From: JBBDST01 sp040904765
GTDB taxonomy: Bacteria; Actinomycetota; Nitriliruptoria; Nitriliruptorales; Nitriliruptoraceae
Direction: 5' to 3'
DNA: 64,000 bases
Assembly (NCBI GenBank): GCA_040904765.1
Contig: JBBDST010000057.1
Coordinates: forward strand, 1-64,000
In this document: one piece after another, positions 45,097-54,456 of the stretch
How the letters are laid out: each line of letters opens with the position of its first letter
Position numbering within the stretch: the stretch's first letter is position 1
Notes under the pieces: model-generated
Seen by the model: only the letters and a program-made list of their open reading frames with translations
Database searches by the model: none
What the model was told of the DNA's origin: nothing
Translations under genes and position numbers: made by a program

Positions 45097-45581
45097 GCCG
45101 TTGTCTCCTCAGTGTCGCCATCTTCGACTGACGCGTCAGTGACAGCGTCGTCAGTGGGGGCGTCATCAGCAGCAGCGGTTTTGACCGTTGGCTTCTCAAC
45201 AGGCGCCTCAGCCGCTGGAGCTGCAGCAGCCGCTTCAGCTTCTTCGGCTGTCGCTACCTGACGGGCACGTGCTTTCTTCGAGACTTTCCCTTTGTCCGCT
45301 GCACGGTTACGTGCCGGACCTTCGCCTGGCTTAAATTCTTCCCATACACCAGCGATCCGCAGAATCTTTTCAACCGCAGAGGTCGGCTGTGCGCCGTGGC
45401 GCAGCCAGTGCAAAGCACGTTCGTTGTCAACACGAATCATCGAGGGGTTTTCCAGCGGACGGTATTCGCCGATGATCTCAATGAAACGTCCGTCACGCGG
45501 TGAGCGCGAGTCGGCCGCAACAATGCGGTAGGACGGACGTTTGACGGTGCCTTCACGGCGCAGACGAAGTTTGACGGCCAT
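45093..45581 (-). CDS. rpsP: 30S ribosomal protein S16 with extended tail
   Basis: Residues 1-80 are standard S16 (VKLRLRREGTVKRPSYRIV, RDGRFIEIIGEYRP). The next ~80 residues form a Lys then Ala/Glu/Asp-rich low-complexity tail, so the 162 residues are nearly twice the usual length; such tails occur in Actinobacteria. The ATG follows AAGGA. A 14-bp palindrome lies just upstream. Confidence 0.96.
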   Translation of the reverse strand: MAVKLRLRREGTVKRPSYRIVAADSRSPRDGRFIEIIGEYRPLENPSMIRVDNERALHWLRHGAQPTSAVEKILRIAGVWEEFKPGEGPARNRAADKGKVSKKARARQVATAEEAEAAAAAPAAEAPVEKPTVKTAAADDAPTDDAVTDASVEDGDTEETTA

Positions 45582-45598
45582 ACGAAATCCTTAACGTG

Positions 45599-45612
45599 GC
45601 GCGATATCGCGC
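45599..45612. repeat. 14-bp palindrome upstream of rpsP
   Basis: GCGCGATATCGCGC is fully self-complementary and ends about 18 nt before the rpsP ATG, just before its ribosome binding site. It could be a repressor or nucleoid-protein site, or a hairpin masking the site. The rest of the 176-nt gap between ffh and rpsP shows no gene. Confidence 0.5.
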
Positions 45613-45757
45613 ATGAGGGGCGGTTTGTACCCGTACGGGCAACTCACGTGAGGTAAGTTGACGGTAGGGCGGAAACTACCAAGAGCGGTTATGCAAGCAG
45701 GAGGCGAGCCTCGGACTTGCCGGTGCCAGAGGCTAGCACAGAACGATACTGGCTGCG

Positions 45758-47203
45758 TTAACGGGACTTTTTGGGTGGTTGCAGCCCAGTAAAGCCACCG
45801 AAGCCGCCACCGCCAGCCTGCTGTTGCAGTTGACGGAGCGCGGCGGCTTGAGCTTTGGTGCTACGTGGCGTTGCGTGTTTCTTACCACCGCCACCTTTGG
45901 ACGATTTTGCGGCTGCTTTCAGCATCCGCTGCATCTCCACAAACTGGTTGACGAGCCGGTTGACGTCTGTGACGGTGGTGCCTGACCCCGCTGCGATGCG
46001 TTTGCGTCGCCGGCCGTTCAACACATTTTTCGGGTCACGTCGTTCAGTTGGGGTCATCGAGCGAATAATTGCTTCGACCCGAGCCAGTTGACGTTCGTCT
46101 AAATCGGCGTCTTTCAACTGTTTACCCACACCAGGCAACATCCCGACGATCCCTTTTAATGAACCCATCCGTTTCAGCATCTGCATCTGTTCGAGGAAAT
46201 CATCGAACGTAAACTCACCAGATAGCAACGCTTCTTCGGCACGTTTCGTTTCGTCTTCGGTGTAGGTCGCTTCTGCTTTTTCGATCAGCGACAACATGTC
46301 GCCCATACCAAGGATGCGTGACGCCATCCGATCAGGGTGGAACACCTCGAACGCGTCAAGGCTCTCTCCGAGTGAGGCGAACATGATTGGAGCGCCGGTT
46401 ACTTCACGTACCGACAGGGCTGCACCACCACGGGCGTCCCCGTCAAGTTTGGACAGGATCACCCCGTCAAAACCGACCGTGTCGGCAAACGCACGCGCCA
46501 CGTTCACCGCCTCTTGCCCAATCATTGCGTCGATCACAAACAAGGTTGTGACATCAATGCCGTCACTTGTGAGTGCGTCTTTGATGCCTTTAGCCTGTTC
46601 GAGCATCACTTCGTCGACCGAAAGTCGTCCAGCCGTGTCGACGATCAGCACGTCGCAGCCAGTCGCTTGAGCTTTCGCGACGCTGTCGGCTGCGACCGGA
46701 ATCGGATCGCCCGAGGTTGCCGGCGCGTACACGTATGCCCCGACCCGTTCGGCGTTTACTTTTAACTGTTCAACCGCTGCTGGGCGCTGTAAGTCGCAGG
46801 CAACCAGCATCGGCGTACGGCCCTGCTGTTTGAGGTGTTGAGCAAGTTTCCCGGCGACGGTGGTTTTCCCAGCACCTTGCAAACCTGCGAGCATTACAAC
46901 GGACAAACGGCCTCGCGGCAACGTCAGTGCCTGCGATGTACCACCAAGCACCCGGGTAAGTTCTTGATCGACGGCTTTGATCACCGTCTGGGCGCCAGTG
47001 AGCGGCCCGGTCGTAGTGGTGTCGATCAGTTCGGTGCGGAGCCGGTCGAGGAAACCGCGCACAACCGTGACGTTCACGTCGGCTTCAAGTAGCGCTAACC
47101 GGATGTCACGTAGCGTTTCTTCGAGACTTTTCGCATCGAGCCGTCCGCGGCTACGGACACGATCAAGGGTCGCATCAAGTCGTGCACTTAACGCATCGAA
47201 CAC
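45758..47203 (-). CDS. ffh: signal recognition particle protein Ffh
   Basis: Ffh binds 4.5S RNA and signal sequences and targets ribosomes to the membrane with FtsY. The 481-residue protein has the N domain, the GTPase with LQGAGKTTVAGKLA, DTAGRLSVDE and TKLDGDARGG-type KLDGDARGG, and the Met-rich M domain with RRKRIAAGSGT. The GTG start follows GGAGG. It is 39 nt after ftsY. Confidence 0.97.
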   Translation of the reverse strand: MFDALSARLDATLDRVRSRGRLDAKSLEETLRDIRLALLEADVNVTVVRGFLDRLRTELIDTTTTGPLTGAQTVIKAVDQELTRVLGGTSQALTLPRGRLSVVMLAGLQGAGKTTVAGKLAQHLKQQGRTPMLVACDLQRPAAVEQLKVNAERVGAYVYAPATSGDPIPVAADSVAKAQATGCDVLIVDTAGRLSVDEVMLEQAKGIKDALTSDGIDVTTLFVIDAMIGQEAVNVARAFADTVGFDGVILSKLDGDARGGAALSVREVTGAPIMFASLGESLDAFEVFHPDRMASRILGMGDMLSLIEKAEATYTEDETKRAEEALLSGEFTFDDFLEQMQMLKRMGSLKGIVGMLPGVGKQLKDADLDERQLARVEAIIRSMTPTERRDPKNVLNGRRRKRIAAGSGTTVTDVNRLVNQFVEMQRMLKAAAKSSKGGGGKKHATPRSTKAQAAALRQLQQQAGGGGFGGFTGLQPPKKSR

Positions 47204-47242
47204 GCGATCCTCCAGAAGTTTCGTTGACGGCGAGCGTAACGG

Positions 47243-48331
47243 CTAGACATCAGAGGCGGCGAATAGTCCGTCCACAAAGACGGCCGGGTCAAATACGGCA
47301 AGGTCAGTGATGTCTTCACCCAACCCGACGAGTTTCACCGGGATACCCAGTTCTTTTTGAACCGCAACGACAATGCCGCCTTTGGCTGACCCGTCGAGTT
47401 TGGTTAAGACAATGCCGGTTACGTTCACTGCGTCGGTGAACGCACGTGCTTGAGCGATGCCGTTTTGACCAGTGGTCGCATCAATCACGAGCAGCACTTC
47501 ATCGAGCCGACCTGCCTGCTTTTCGAGGACCCGTTTTACTTTGCCGAGTTCATCCATCAACGCACGATGATTTTGTAGCCGCCCAGCAGTATCGACAATG
47601 GCGACGTCTGCGTTGCTAAGGGTGGCTGTCTCATAAGTGTCATAGGCGACCGCACCAGGATCTGCGCCGGCCTCACGAGTGACAAGTTCTGCGCCGGTGC
47701 GTTGAGCCCATACCCCAAGCTGTTCGGTGGCCGCGGCGCGAAACGTGTCGGCAGCACCCAAAACGACCTTGGCGCCTTCGGCAGTGAGTTGCGCAGCAAG
47801 TTTGCCGATCGTGGTGGTTTTGCCAGCGCCGTTAACGCCAGCAACGAGCCACACCGTTGGCCCGTTGTCTCGGCGAGTGAGTGGTTCAGGTGTGACGAGC
47901 TGTTCGCGTACTAGGCGCTTCAGGCGTTGAGTGAGAACCTCAGGGTCACTGATGTTGTCTCGGATGGCTTCACTTCGCAGTTGCGCCACAATTTCGGTGC
48001 TGGCAGTCACACCGATGTCGACGCTGATGAGAAGTTCTTCGAGGCGTTCGTATTCGGCATCGCCGATACCTGAGTGAAACAGGTCACCCAAGCCGGCCAG
48101 TGTCTGGCGGGTCGCAGAAAGTTTTTGCCGCAACCGTTCGTTCACCGAAACGGGCATATCAGTGACCGTCGGGTGGGTGACGTCAGGTGACGTTGGGCTG
48201 TCGCTGGCGTCTTTAGTTGTAGAGCCGCGACGTCCCACAGTGGCCTGATACACCTTCCACAGTACGACCAGCGATACGAGCAGCACGAGCGTTATTGCAA
48301 CAAGTGCAATCCATGACAGTTCGGCTGGCAT
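47243..48331 (-). CDS. ftsY: signal recognition particle receptor FtsY
   Basis: FtsY docks the SRP complex on the membrane. The 362-residue protein starts with a real membrane helix (about 5-27), an actinobacterial trait, then a short linker and the NG domain with GVNGAGKTTTIGKLA, DTAGRLQNH and TKLDGSAKGG. It lies 50 nt after smc and 39 nt before ffh. Confidence 0.97.
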   Translation of the reverse strand: MPAELSWIALVAITLVLLVSLVVLWKVYQATVGRRGSTTKDASDSPTSPDVTHPTVTDMPVSVNERLRQKLSATRQTLAGLGDLFHSGIGDAEYERLEELLISVDIGVTASTEIVAQLRSEAIRDNISDPEVLTQRLKRLVREQLVTPEPLTRRDNGPTVWLVAGVNGAGKTTTIGKLAAQLTAEGAKVVLGAADTFRAAATEQLGVWAQRTGAELVTREAGADPGAVAYDTYETATLSNADVAIVDTAGRLQNHRALMDELGKVKRVLEKQAGRLDEVLLVIDATTGQNGIAQARAFTDAVNVTGIVLTKLDGSAKGGIVVAVQKELGIPVKLVGLGEDITDLAVFDPAVFVDGLFAASDV

Positions 48332-48381
48332 GACGGTATGGCTCCTTGCCTTGGGATGGATTTAACGGCTTAACGGGGGTG

Positions 48382-51300
48382 TTATGCCTCGACGTCCATC
48401 GGCTCGAGTCGTTCAGAGACGACCCGTGTGACGGCATCAGGGCCCATCGTGATGCCGTACAACAGATCGGCGATCTCCATGGAGCGCCGCTGGTGGGTGA
48501 CCATAATCACCTGAGCGGTACCACGAAACGACCGGATCACACGCAGTAGGCGCTGCAAGTTTACGTCGTCGAGGGCAGCGTCAACTTCGTCGAGGACATA
48601 GAACGGGCTAGGGCGGGCTCTAAAAATCGCAAACACGAACGCCAGCACCGTCAAGGAGCGTTCCCCACCGCTGAGTAGCGACAGTCGGGTCACGTTTTTG
48701 CCGGCCGGTCGCGCTTCGATTTCAACGCCAGTTGCGAGCATGTCGCTCGGGTCGGTCAACACAAGCCGTCCACGGCCGCCTGGGAACACGGTGGAGAATG
48801 TTTCGGTGAACTCTTTGGCTACGTCGTTAAACGCTTCTTCGAACACTTCGCAGATGCGGGCGTCAACGGCGACTACAACTTCAGCTAGGTCACGTTTGGA
48901 ACGGCGCAGGTCATCCAGTTGTGCGGTAAGGAACGTGTGACGCTGTTCAAGTGCGGAAAATTCTTCTAACGCAAGCGGATTTACGGTGCCCAGAAGGCCG
49001 ACTTTTCGCACCAGGTCGTCTTCAGCCACGCTTAACGTGTCACGGTTGTAGGACAGGGCTTCGGGATGGTCTTGCGCCAGTTCTGCTGCGTCCATCCCGA
49101 CGTCGTTTTTGGCTTGGGTCTGGGCGTAGTCGATGCGGCGTTCGACGTCTTGACGTAACAGGTCAGCTTCGTGGCGGCGTTCGCGCACGGTGTTGCGAGC
49201 AACTTCGGCGTCTTCGACGGCTGTGCGAGCGAGTGCCAGTTCGGCTTGACACGCGACCAGCGTCTGTTGGGCTGTGACCCGTTCGCGTTCGGCGCGTTCA
49301 AGCGCATCTCGACAGGCAATCTGGGCGGCTTCAGCGATCACTGCCAGGGTTTGGCAGGTTGCCACGCCGGCCCGGCGCAGTTCACGTCGGCGTTGTTCTT
49401 GAGCCAGTGCGGCCGCAACTTCGTCAGCTTCTTGACGGAGCAGTTCGGCTCGTTCAGTAACGGATCGCAACTGTTCGGTGAGCCGTTCGACCGCAACACG
49501 GCTGTTGAACTCCACATCGCGTGCTTGCTCAAGCGCCAGGGTGAACCGGTCAACGTGATCGTCAAGTACTTCAACTTGCGGTTCTTCGTCAGCTTCTAAA
49601 GCGGCGGTAACAGCGGCAAACGCTTGGGCATGATTGGCGTGCGAGGCGTCAAGTTCTTGTATGCGGCTAAGCACGAGGTCACGTTGCGTCAATAGTTGCT
49701 GTTGGCGTGCGTTCAGCTGTGCGAGCTGTTCGGCGACCGCACTGATGTTGGCGTCAGAGGCATTGATAGTGGCGTACGCCTCATCGCATGCTGCTTTGGC
49801 TGCGGCATGCTCTTGGGTGAGCAGGTCACGTTTCACTGTTAAAGCAGTGATTTGCTCATCAAGGCGTTCGGCTTGGGCTGTAGCGTCGTCGGCAGCCGCG
49901 GCAGCAACGACGCTGGCGTTGTCAAGAGTGCCGCCTGCCCGGTAGCCCCGGTTGGTTGCAACGTCGCCGGCGACAGTGACAAATTCGGCGCTGGGGTGTT
50001 TTGCGTGCAGGGTTACAGCAGCCGAAAAATTGTCCACGATAAATGTGTTGGCAAAAATGCGGGTCAGTGTGTCAACCACGCCTTGTGCCAACGGCGACGA
50101 GTCGGTGGCGGCCAGACATGACGCAAACGGGGTTGCGTCGGCAACGTCTATGGCTCTATTCGCCGGTTGGGTGGCGTCAGCAGTGAGGATGACTGCAGCG
50201 CCGCCATCGGTGTCACGCAACCACGTAATCGCTGCGATGGCGTCGTCACGGTTGGCGACCACTACAGCGTCAGCCAACGGACCAAGGATGGCTGCGACAG
50301 CCCGTTCAAACCCGGCGGTGATTCGGATGTGTTCGGCGACTGTGCCGCGAAATGCCGCATGGCTTTGTTCACGTAAGGCGACCGCACCAAGGTCACGTGC
50401 AGTAGCAGCCAGCCGGAGTCCTTCGGCACGAGCGAGCGCATTGGCGTGAGCAGTTTGGGCGTGACGGAGTTCTTCGCTCACTGCAGTTAAGCCAGTTTCA
50501 CATGTGCTCACACGCGCTTCAGCGTCGTCAACTGCCGCGGATAGGGCAATTTCGGCATCGTCGAGAGCTTGAGCGCGTTGGGCAAGTTCAGCGATGCGAC
50601 TTGCCAGGTTGTTTTCTTCGGCCTGCAACCCGATCAGCGTGTCGTTTTGGACGGCACGTTCCCGTTCGTCATTGGCGAGCCCTTGAGTGTGGGCGTGCTG
50701 TTCGCTGATCAAGCGGGCACGCTGCTCGCGACGTTCAGCTGCAGCAGCACGTTGCGCTGCGATCGCTTGCTCGTGGGCGCGTTTGTGTTCTTCGACTTGG
50801 CGGCGTTTGGCAGAAGCCTCGTCGAGCACGGCTCGAGCCGCCAACAGCTCAGCATCTTTCTTAGTGGCATCAAGCTCAAGTGCCTCAGCCATCGCCCGTA
50901 ACTCTTCGGGCGGTCGACCGGTCTGTTTTTGTTCGGCTGCTTCAGTAAGATGCCGACGACGTGCATCGATCAGTTCGGCGGTCCCTCTGAGGCGCTCACG
51001 CAGGGTGTTCAACTGAAATACGTGACTGCTGGCAGCCTCTAGAACCGGTTCGTGCTGACGCAGGGCCGCTTCGTTGGTTACGACCACCTGACGGGCTGTC
51101 TCAAGCGTTGCGTCGAGTTGTTGCTGTTCATCGGCAACGCTCGACGCATCGGCCAGCAACTGTTCACGTTCGACCTGGAGTTCAGCAAGCCGTTGGGCGG
51201 CGCGCCTGATACGCACATCGCGCAGTTTGGCTTGGAGCTGACGATGCTTATCGGCTGCTTCGGCTTGCCGTTCGAGCGGGCGTAGTTGTCGGCGCAGTTC

Positions 51301-51918
51301 GCGAATGACGGTCAACAACTTTTCAATGTGTTCGTCGACCTGAGCCAGTTTGCGCAGCGCACGTTCACGACGTTGACGGTGCTTCAAAATGCCGGCCGCT
51401 TCTTCGATGTAGCGTCGACGCTCTTCAGGTTTGGCTTGCAGGATTTCGTCAAGTTGTCCTTGCCCGACGATGGTGTGAAGTTCGCGTCCTAAACCCGAGT
51501 CGGACAGCAGTTCTTGAATGTCAAGCGCACGGACTTCTTCGCCGTTGATCTCATAGGCGGTTTCGCCGTCGCGATGAATGACACGGGCGATTCGAATTTG
51601 GCCAAATTCACCGGCACTTTGGGCTGATCCTAGACCGGAGGTTGCCAGCTGCCCATCCGAGTTGTCGATGACGATTTCGACGCGTGCTTGAGCTGCCTTG
51701 TTGCGTTTCGGGGAGCCAGCAAAGATGACGTCGGACATGGCTCGGCCACGCACTTTTTTTGCTGCTTGGGTGCCAAGGACCCAAGCCAACGCATCGACAA
51801 TGTTCGATTTACCTGACCCGTTGGGTCCGACAATGACGGTGATGCCAGGTTCGAAATCAAAAACGGTGCGGTCAGCGAACGATTTGAAGCCGCGAGCAGA
51901 GAGCATTTTTAGAAACAT
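48382..51918 (-). CDS. smc: chromosome segregation protein SMC
   Basis: The 1178-residue ATPase condenses and aligns chromosome arms. Walker A GPNGSGKSN is near residue 35, a long coiled coil runs on both sides of a hinge (about 500-660), and the C-terminal head has the signature LLSGGERSL near 1090 and Walker B YVLDEVDAALDD. The length is normal. No scpA/scpB is in the window. It is 83 nt downstream of the Fpg-like gene. Confidence 0.98.
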   Translation of the reverse strand: MFLKMLSARGFKSFADRTVFDFEPGITVIVGPNGSGKSNIVDALAWVLGTQAAKKVRGRAMSDVIFAGSPKRNKAAQARVEIVIDNSDGQLATSGLGSAQSAGEFGQIRIARVIHRDGETAYEINGEEVRALDIQELLSDSGLGRELHTIVGQGQLDEILQAKPEERRRYIEEAAGILKHRQRRERALRKLAQVDEHIEKLLTVIRELRRQLRPLERQAEAADKHRQLQAKLRDVRIRRAAQRLAELQVEREQLLADASSVADEQQQLDATLETARQVVVTNEAALRQHEPVLEAASSHVFQLNTLRERLRGTAELIDARRRHLTEAAEQKQTGRPPEELRAMAEALELDATKKDAELLAARAVLDEASAKRRQVEEHKRAHEQAIAAQRAAAAERREQRARLISEQHAHTQGLANDERERAVQNDTLIGLQAEENNLASRIAELAQRAQALDDAEIALSAAVDDAEARVSTCETGLTAVSEELRHAQTAHANALARAEGLRLAATARDLGAVALREQSHAAFRGTVAEHIRITAGFERAVAAILGPLADAVVVANRDDAIAAITWLRDTDGGAAVILTADATQPANRAIDVADATPFASCLAATDSSPLAQGVVDTLTRIFANTFIVDNFSAAVTLHAKHPSAEFVTVAGDVATNRGYRAGGTLDNASVVAAAAADDATAQAERLDEQITALTVKRDLLTQEHAAAKAACDEAYATINASDANISAVAEQLAQLNARQQQLLTQRDLVLSRIQELDASHANHAQAFAAVTAALEADEEPQVEVLDDHVDRFTLALEQARDVEFNSRVAVERLTEQLRSVTERAELLRQEADEVAAALAQEQRRRELRRAGVATCQTLAVIAEAAQIACRDALERAERERVTAQQTLVACQAELALARTAVEDAEVARNTVRERRHEADLLRQDVERRIDYAQTQAKNDVGMDAAELAQDHPEALSYNRDTLSVAEDDLVRKVGLLGTVNPLALEEFSALEQRHTFLTAQLDDLRRSKRDLAEVVVAVDARICEVFEEAFNDVAKEFTETFSTVFPGGRGRLVLTDPSDMLATGVEIEARPAGKNVTRLSLLSGGERSLTVLAFVFAIFRARPSPFYVLDEVDAALDDVNLQRLLRVIRSFRGTAQVIMVTHQRRSMEIADLLYGITMGPDAVTRVVSERLEPMDVEA

Positions 51919-52001
51919 GCCTGCTCCCTTGGGGTAACGTGCCGACCGTTTGCTGTCGGCGCGAGCCTAGCGAGGACGCACCGTGCTTCTTTTGTATACG
52001 T

Positions 52002-52847
52002 TCAGATCATGCACTGTTCGCAGTGATAGCTAAACACGCCGGTGCGTAAGCGTTTACGCACAATCGGACGCCGGCAGCGTGGGCACGGTGCACCTTCACG
52101 TCCATAGACGCGCAAGTGTTGGGCTGCTTCACCATCTTCGTCAACCATCGGTTCGACATCTTGATCATCTAAGCCGGATCCGGCTGCTTTCATCGCTGCG
52201 ATCATGACTTCTTGGGTTGCGCGGTACAGCCGGCGGACTTCTTGAGGTGAGAGGGTGGCTGATGGATGGTCGTGGCGCAGTCCTGCTTCCCACAAAATCT
52301 CGTCGCTGTACACCGGACCGATACCCACAAAATACTGCGGGTCAATGAGCAGCAGTTTAAGTGGACGGTTGGCGTGGACCAAAAATTCACCGAACTCCAT
52401 CCACGTCGGGTTGTCGTCGAACAAATCGATCGCATCAGCTGAAATGCCGGCAGCTTGGTAGGCGTCTTCCAGGGCCACCACGCCGGTGCGCATCGTCGTT
52501 TCTTTGCCGGGTTCGCTGACATGCAAAGCCCCGCCAATGGTGAAAGTGACGGCAATGTGCGTGTCGTCACTGAGCGGATCGGTAGCAGTTTGGCGGTGCA
52601 AAGAACCGGCATTACCGGGGTCGATAACCCAGCATTGGTCTTGATCAAGGTCTAGGAACAAGACGGATCCGCGGCGACGCGCCGCCAAAATTTTGCGACC
52701 TACCAGTGCTTTTTCAAGGTCGGGACGGTTGCGATGAAACGGACGTACAACGCTGACAGATCGCACGGTCGCGTCTTTAATCCGTTTCCCAACGACCTCT
52801 TTTTCGAGATCTTTTCGGAGAACTTCCATTTCGGGCAGTTCCAGCAC
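52002..52847 (-). CDS. Fpg/Nei-family protein lacking most catalytic residues
   Basis: The 281-residue protein has the whole Fpg layout: N-terminal ELPE-E-LRKDL helix, beta-sandwich, H2TH (FVGIGPVYSDEILWEAG) and a C-terminal CxxC-x16-CxxC zinc finger (CPRC...CEQC). But key Fpg residues are missing: the nucleophile Pro after Met is Leu; Lys57 of RRxK is Ser; His71 is Asp; the DPRRFG loop is EPGKET; the H2TH Asn (GxGN) is Pro; and the zinc-finger Arg (RxTxxC) is Val. The GTG start with AAAGGA 7 nt upstream leaves no start that would restore the Pro. It is in the mutM position between rnc and smc, but glycosylase activity is doubtful. Confidence 0.82.
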   Translation of the reverse strand: MLELPEMEVLRKDLEKEVVGKRIKDATVRSVSVVRPFHRNRPDLEKALVGRKILAARRRGSVLFLDLDQDQCWVIDPGNAGSLHRQTATDPLSDDTHIAVTFTIGGALHVSEPGKETTMRTGVVALEDAYQAAGISADAIDLFDDNPTWMEFGEFLVHANRPLKLLLIDPQYFVGIGPVYSDEILWEAGLRHDHPSATLSPQEVRRLYRATQEVMIAAMKAAGSGLDDQDVEPMVDEDGEAAQHLRVYGREGAPCPRCRRPIVRKRLRTGVFSYHCEQCMI

Positions 52848-52908
52848 GTACCGGTCCTTTACTGACAGCGTTATCGGTAGGCAAACGCGGCGGCTACAAC
52901 CTGCAACG

Positions 52909-53655
52909 CTAGTCGGCGTCAGCGTCGTCGTGTGGCAGCGTTGACCCTATCAGGGCACGGTAGGCCGCTTCGGCTGCCTGCTGTTCGGCCTGTTTTTTGC
53001 TTGTGGCGCTGCCGGTGCCGTACAGCGTGTTGTTGAGCCATGCTTGTGCGACAAACTTTTTTTGATGTTCTGGGCCGTCGGATTCGAGCGTGTAGACGGG
53101 CAGTTCGCCAAACTGTTTGGCGGCAAGTTCCTGCAGGCTGGTTTTGTAGTCGAGCGCGACCCCTTGACCTGCCAGGGTTGGCAGCAGCGGGTCAAACAGG
53201 CGTTCAACTAGGTCGTAGGTGGTGGCAAAGCCAAGCTCGAGATAGATGGCACCAATTACTGCTTCGAACGTGTCGGCGAGGATGGAGTCTTTGTCGGCTC
53301 CATTGGATTTGGTTTCACCGTGACCAAGCAGCACCGCATCGCCGATGGCAAGATCGCGAGCCAGTGCGGCCAGCGATTCGCTGCGTACCGCAGCTGAACG
53401 CAGTTTTGCCAGTGCCCCTTCGGGTTCGTTGGGAAACGTGACATACAGCCGGTCGGTGACCACAACACCAACCACGGCGTCGCCGAGAAACTCGAGCCGT
53501 TCGTTCGTTTCCGTGACGTCGTTTTCAAATGCCCACGACCGGTGTATCAACGCCTGTGCGACCAACGTCACGTCATCGGCTTGGACGCCAAGGCGTGCAA
53601 GCAGCGCACGAGCGCGTGACATCACGTGGTCGAGGTCATGCGTCGAGCGGCGCAT
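52909..53655 (-). CDS. rnc: ribonuclease III
   Basis: RNase III cuts double-stranded RNA, including rRNA precursors. The 248-residue protein has the signature ERLEFLGDAVVG, the second metal motif DTFEAVIGAIYLE and a C-terminal dsRNA-binding domain (TSLQELAAKQF to AEQQAAEAAYRAL). The start is uncertain: the ATG at 53655, 7 nt after the rpmF stop, is used; 53685 or 53622 are alternatives. Confidence 0.95.
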   Translation of the reverse strand: MRRSTHDLDHVMSRARALLARLGVQADDVTLVAQALIHRSWAFENDVTETNERLEFLGDAVVGVVVTDRLYVTFPNEPEGALAKLRSAAVRSESLAALARDLAIGDAVLLGHGETKSNGADKDSILADTFEAVIGAIYLELGFATTYDLVERLFDPLLPTLAGQGVALDYKTSLQELAAKQFGELPVYTLESDGPEHQKKFVAQAWLNNTLYGTGSATSKKQAEQQAAEAAYRALIGSTLPHDDADAD

Positions 53656-53662
53656 GACCGGT

Positions 53663-53842
53663 TCAGTCGACCTCGACGACAACACGCCCGTCGTAGGTTC
53701 CGCAGGTCTGGCACACGGTGTGTGGACGTGTTGGGGCCTTGCAACGCGGGCACATCGCGTTGGTAGGCACGACCGCCTTTAACCACTGGGCACGACGGTG
53801 TCGAGTCCGTGAACGCGACAGTTTGCGCTTGGGGACGGCCAT
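53663..53842 (-). CDS. rpmF: 50S ribosomal protein L32
   Basis: This 59-residue protein starts AVPKRKLSRSRTRHRRAQW and has two CxxC pairs (MCPRC, VCQTC), the zinc-binding form of L32. AGGAG lies 8 nt before the ATG. It lies between DUF177 and rnc as in most bacteria, but a terminator-like hairpin precedes it. Confidence 0.95.
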   Translation of the reverse strand: MAVPKRKLSRSRTRHRRAQWLKAVVPTNAMCPRCKAPTRPHTVCQTCGTYDGRVVVEVD

Positions 53843-53865
53843 TACGAACTCCTAGCAGGAAGAAA

Positions 53866-53889
53866 CGTGATCGCAACGGTGCGATCACG
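53866..53889 (-). terminator. terminator-like hairpin between DUF177 and rpmF
   Basis: A perfect 10-bp stem (CGTGATCGCA/TGCGATCACG) with a 4-nt loop is followed on the minus strand by TTTCTTCC. It starts 25 nt after the DUF177 stop and ends 24 nt before the rpmF ATG, so it could end the upstream transcript or act as an attenuator for rpmF-rnc. Confidence 0.65.
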
Positions 53890-53914
53890 CGACGTTAGGT
53901 TACGCGCTGTGGCG

Positions 53915-54454
53915 CTATTCGGGAAGTTGCAGTTTACGCAACGCTTCCCAGCGCGGATCGGGGGCACTCGCCTCGCCATGCCCACACGACACTATATTAC
54001 GGTCTTCGCCACACTCAGGGCAAAGCCCTTGGCATGCAGGGTCACATAGTACCTGTAACGGCAAGTCGAGCAGTACTGCATCGCGAGCCATCACCGACAG
54101 GTCAATTGCGGTGTTGTCATCAGTCAAGACAAAGTCGGGCTCTTCGGTGTCTTCTTCGGCATGAAACGACCGTTTGGTCGGGTCCACAAACAGTTCTGCC
54201 ACGGTCACTGTGCGGTTGATAACCGTTGGCGTGAGGCAGCGGCCGCACGCAACTTGTAGGGCAACGCCAAGGGTGCCGCGTACCAGAATGCCTTCAACGA
54301 CCGAATCAAGATGCAGATCAAGGTCAATGTCATCGACAATCGCGTCAACGATCGGACCCCACGGGTCTTTGCCGAACGCCTCAGCAGGGACACGTTCGTT
54401 TACTGGGCGTGTTTCACCAGGACGCCCAACGAGATCGTTGACAGTCAGACGCAT
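53915..54454 (-). CDS. DUF177 (YceD) family protein
   Basis: The 179-residue protein has the YceD pattern: VACGRCLTP in the middle, LDLPLQVLCDP and the C-terminal CQGLCPECGED motif. YceD is linked to 23S rRNA processing or accumulation and lies upstream of rpmF in most bacteria. It is 2 nt downstream of the SepIVA-like gene. Confidence 0.93.
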   Translation of the reverse strand: MRLTVNDLVGRPGETRPVNERVPAEAFGKDPWGPIVDAIVDDIDLDLHLDSVVEGILVRGTLGVALQVACGRCLTPTVINRTVTVAELFVDPTKRSFHAEEDTEEPDFVLTDDNTAIDLSVMARDAVLLDLPLQVLCDPACQGLCPECGEDRNIVSCGHGEASAPDPRWEALRKLQLPE

Positions 54455-54456
54455 CG

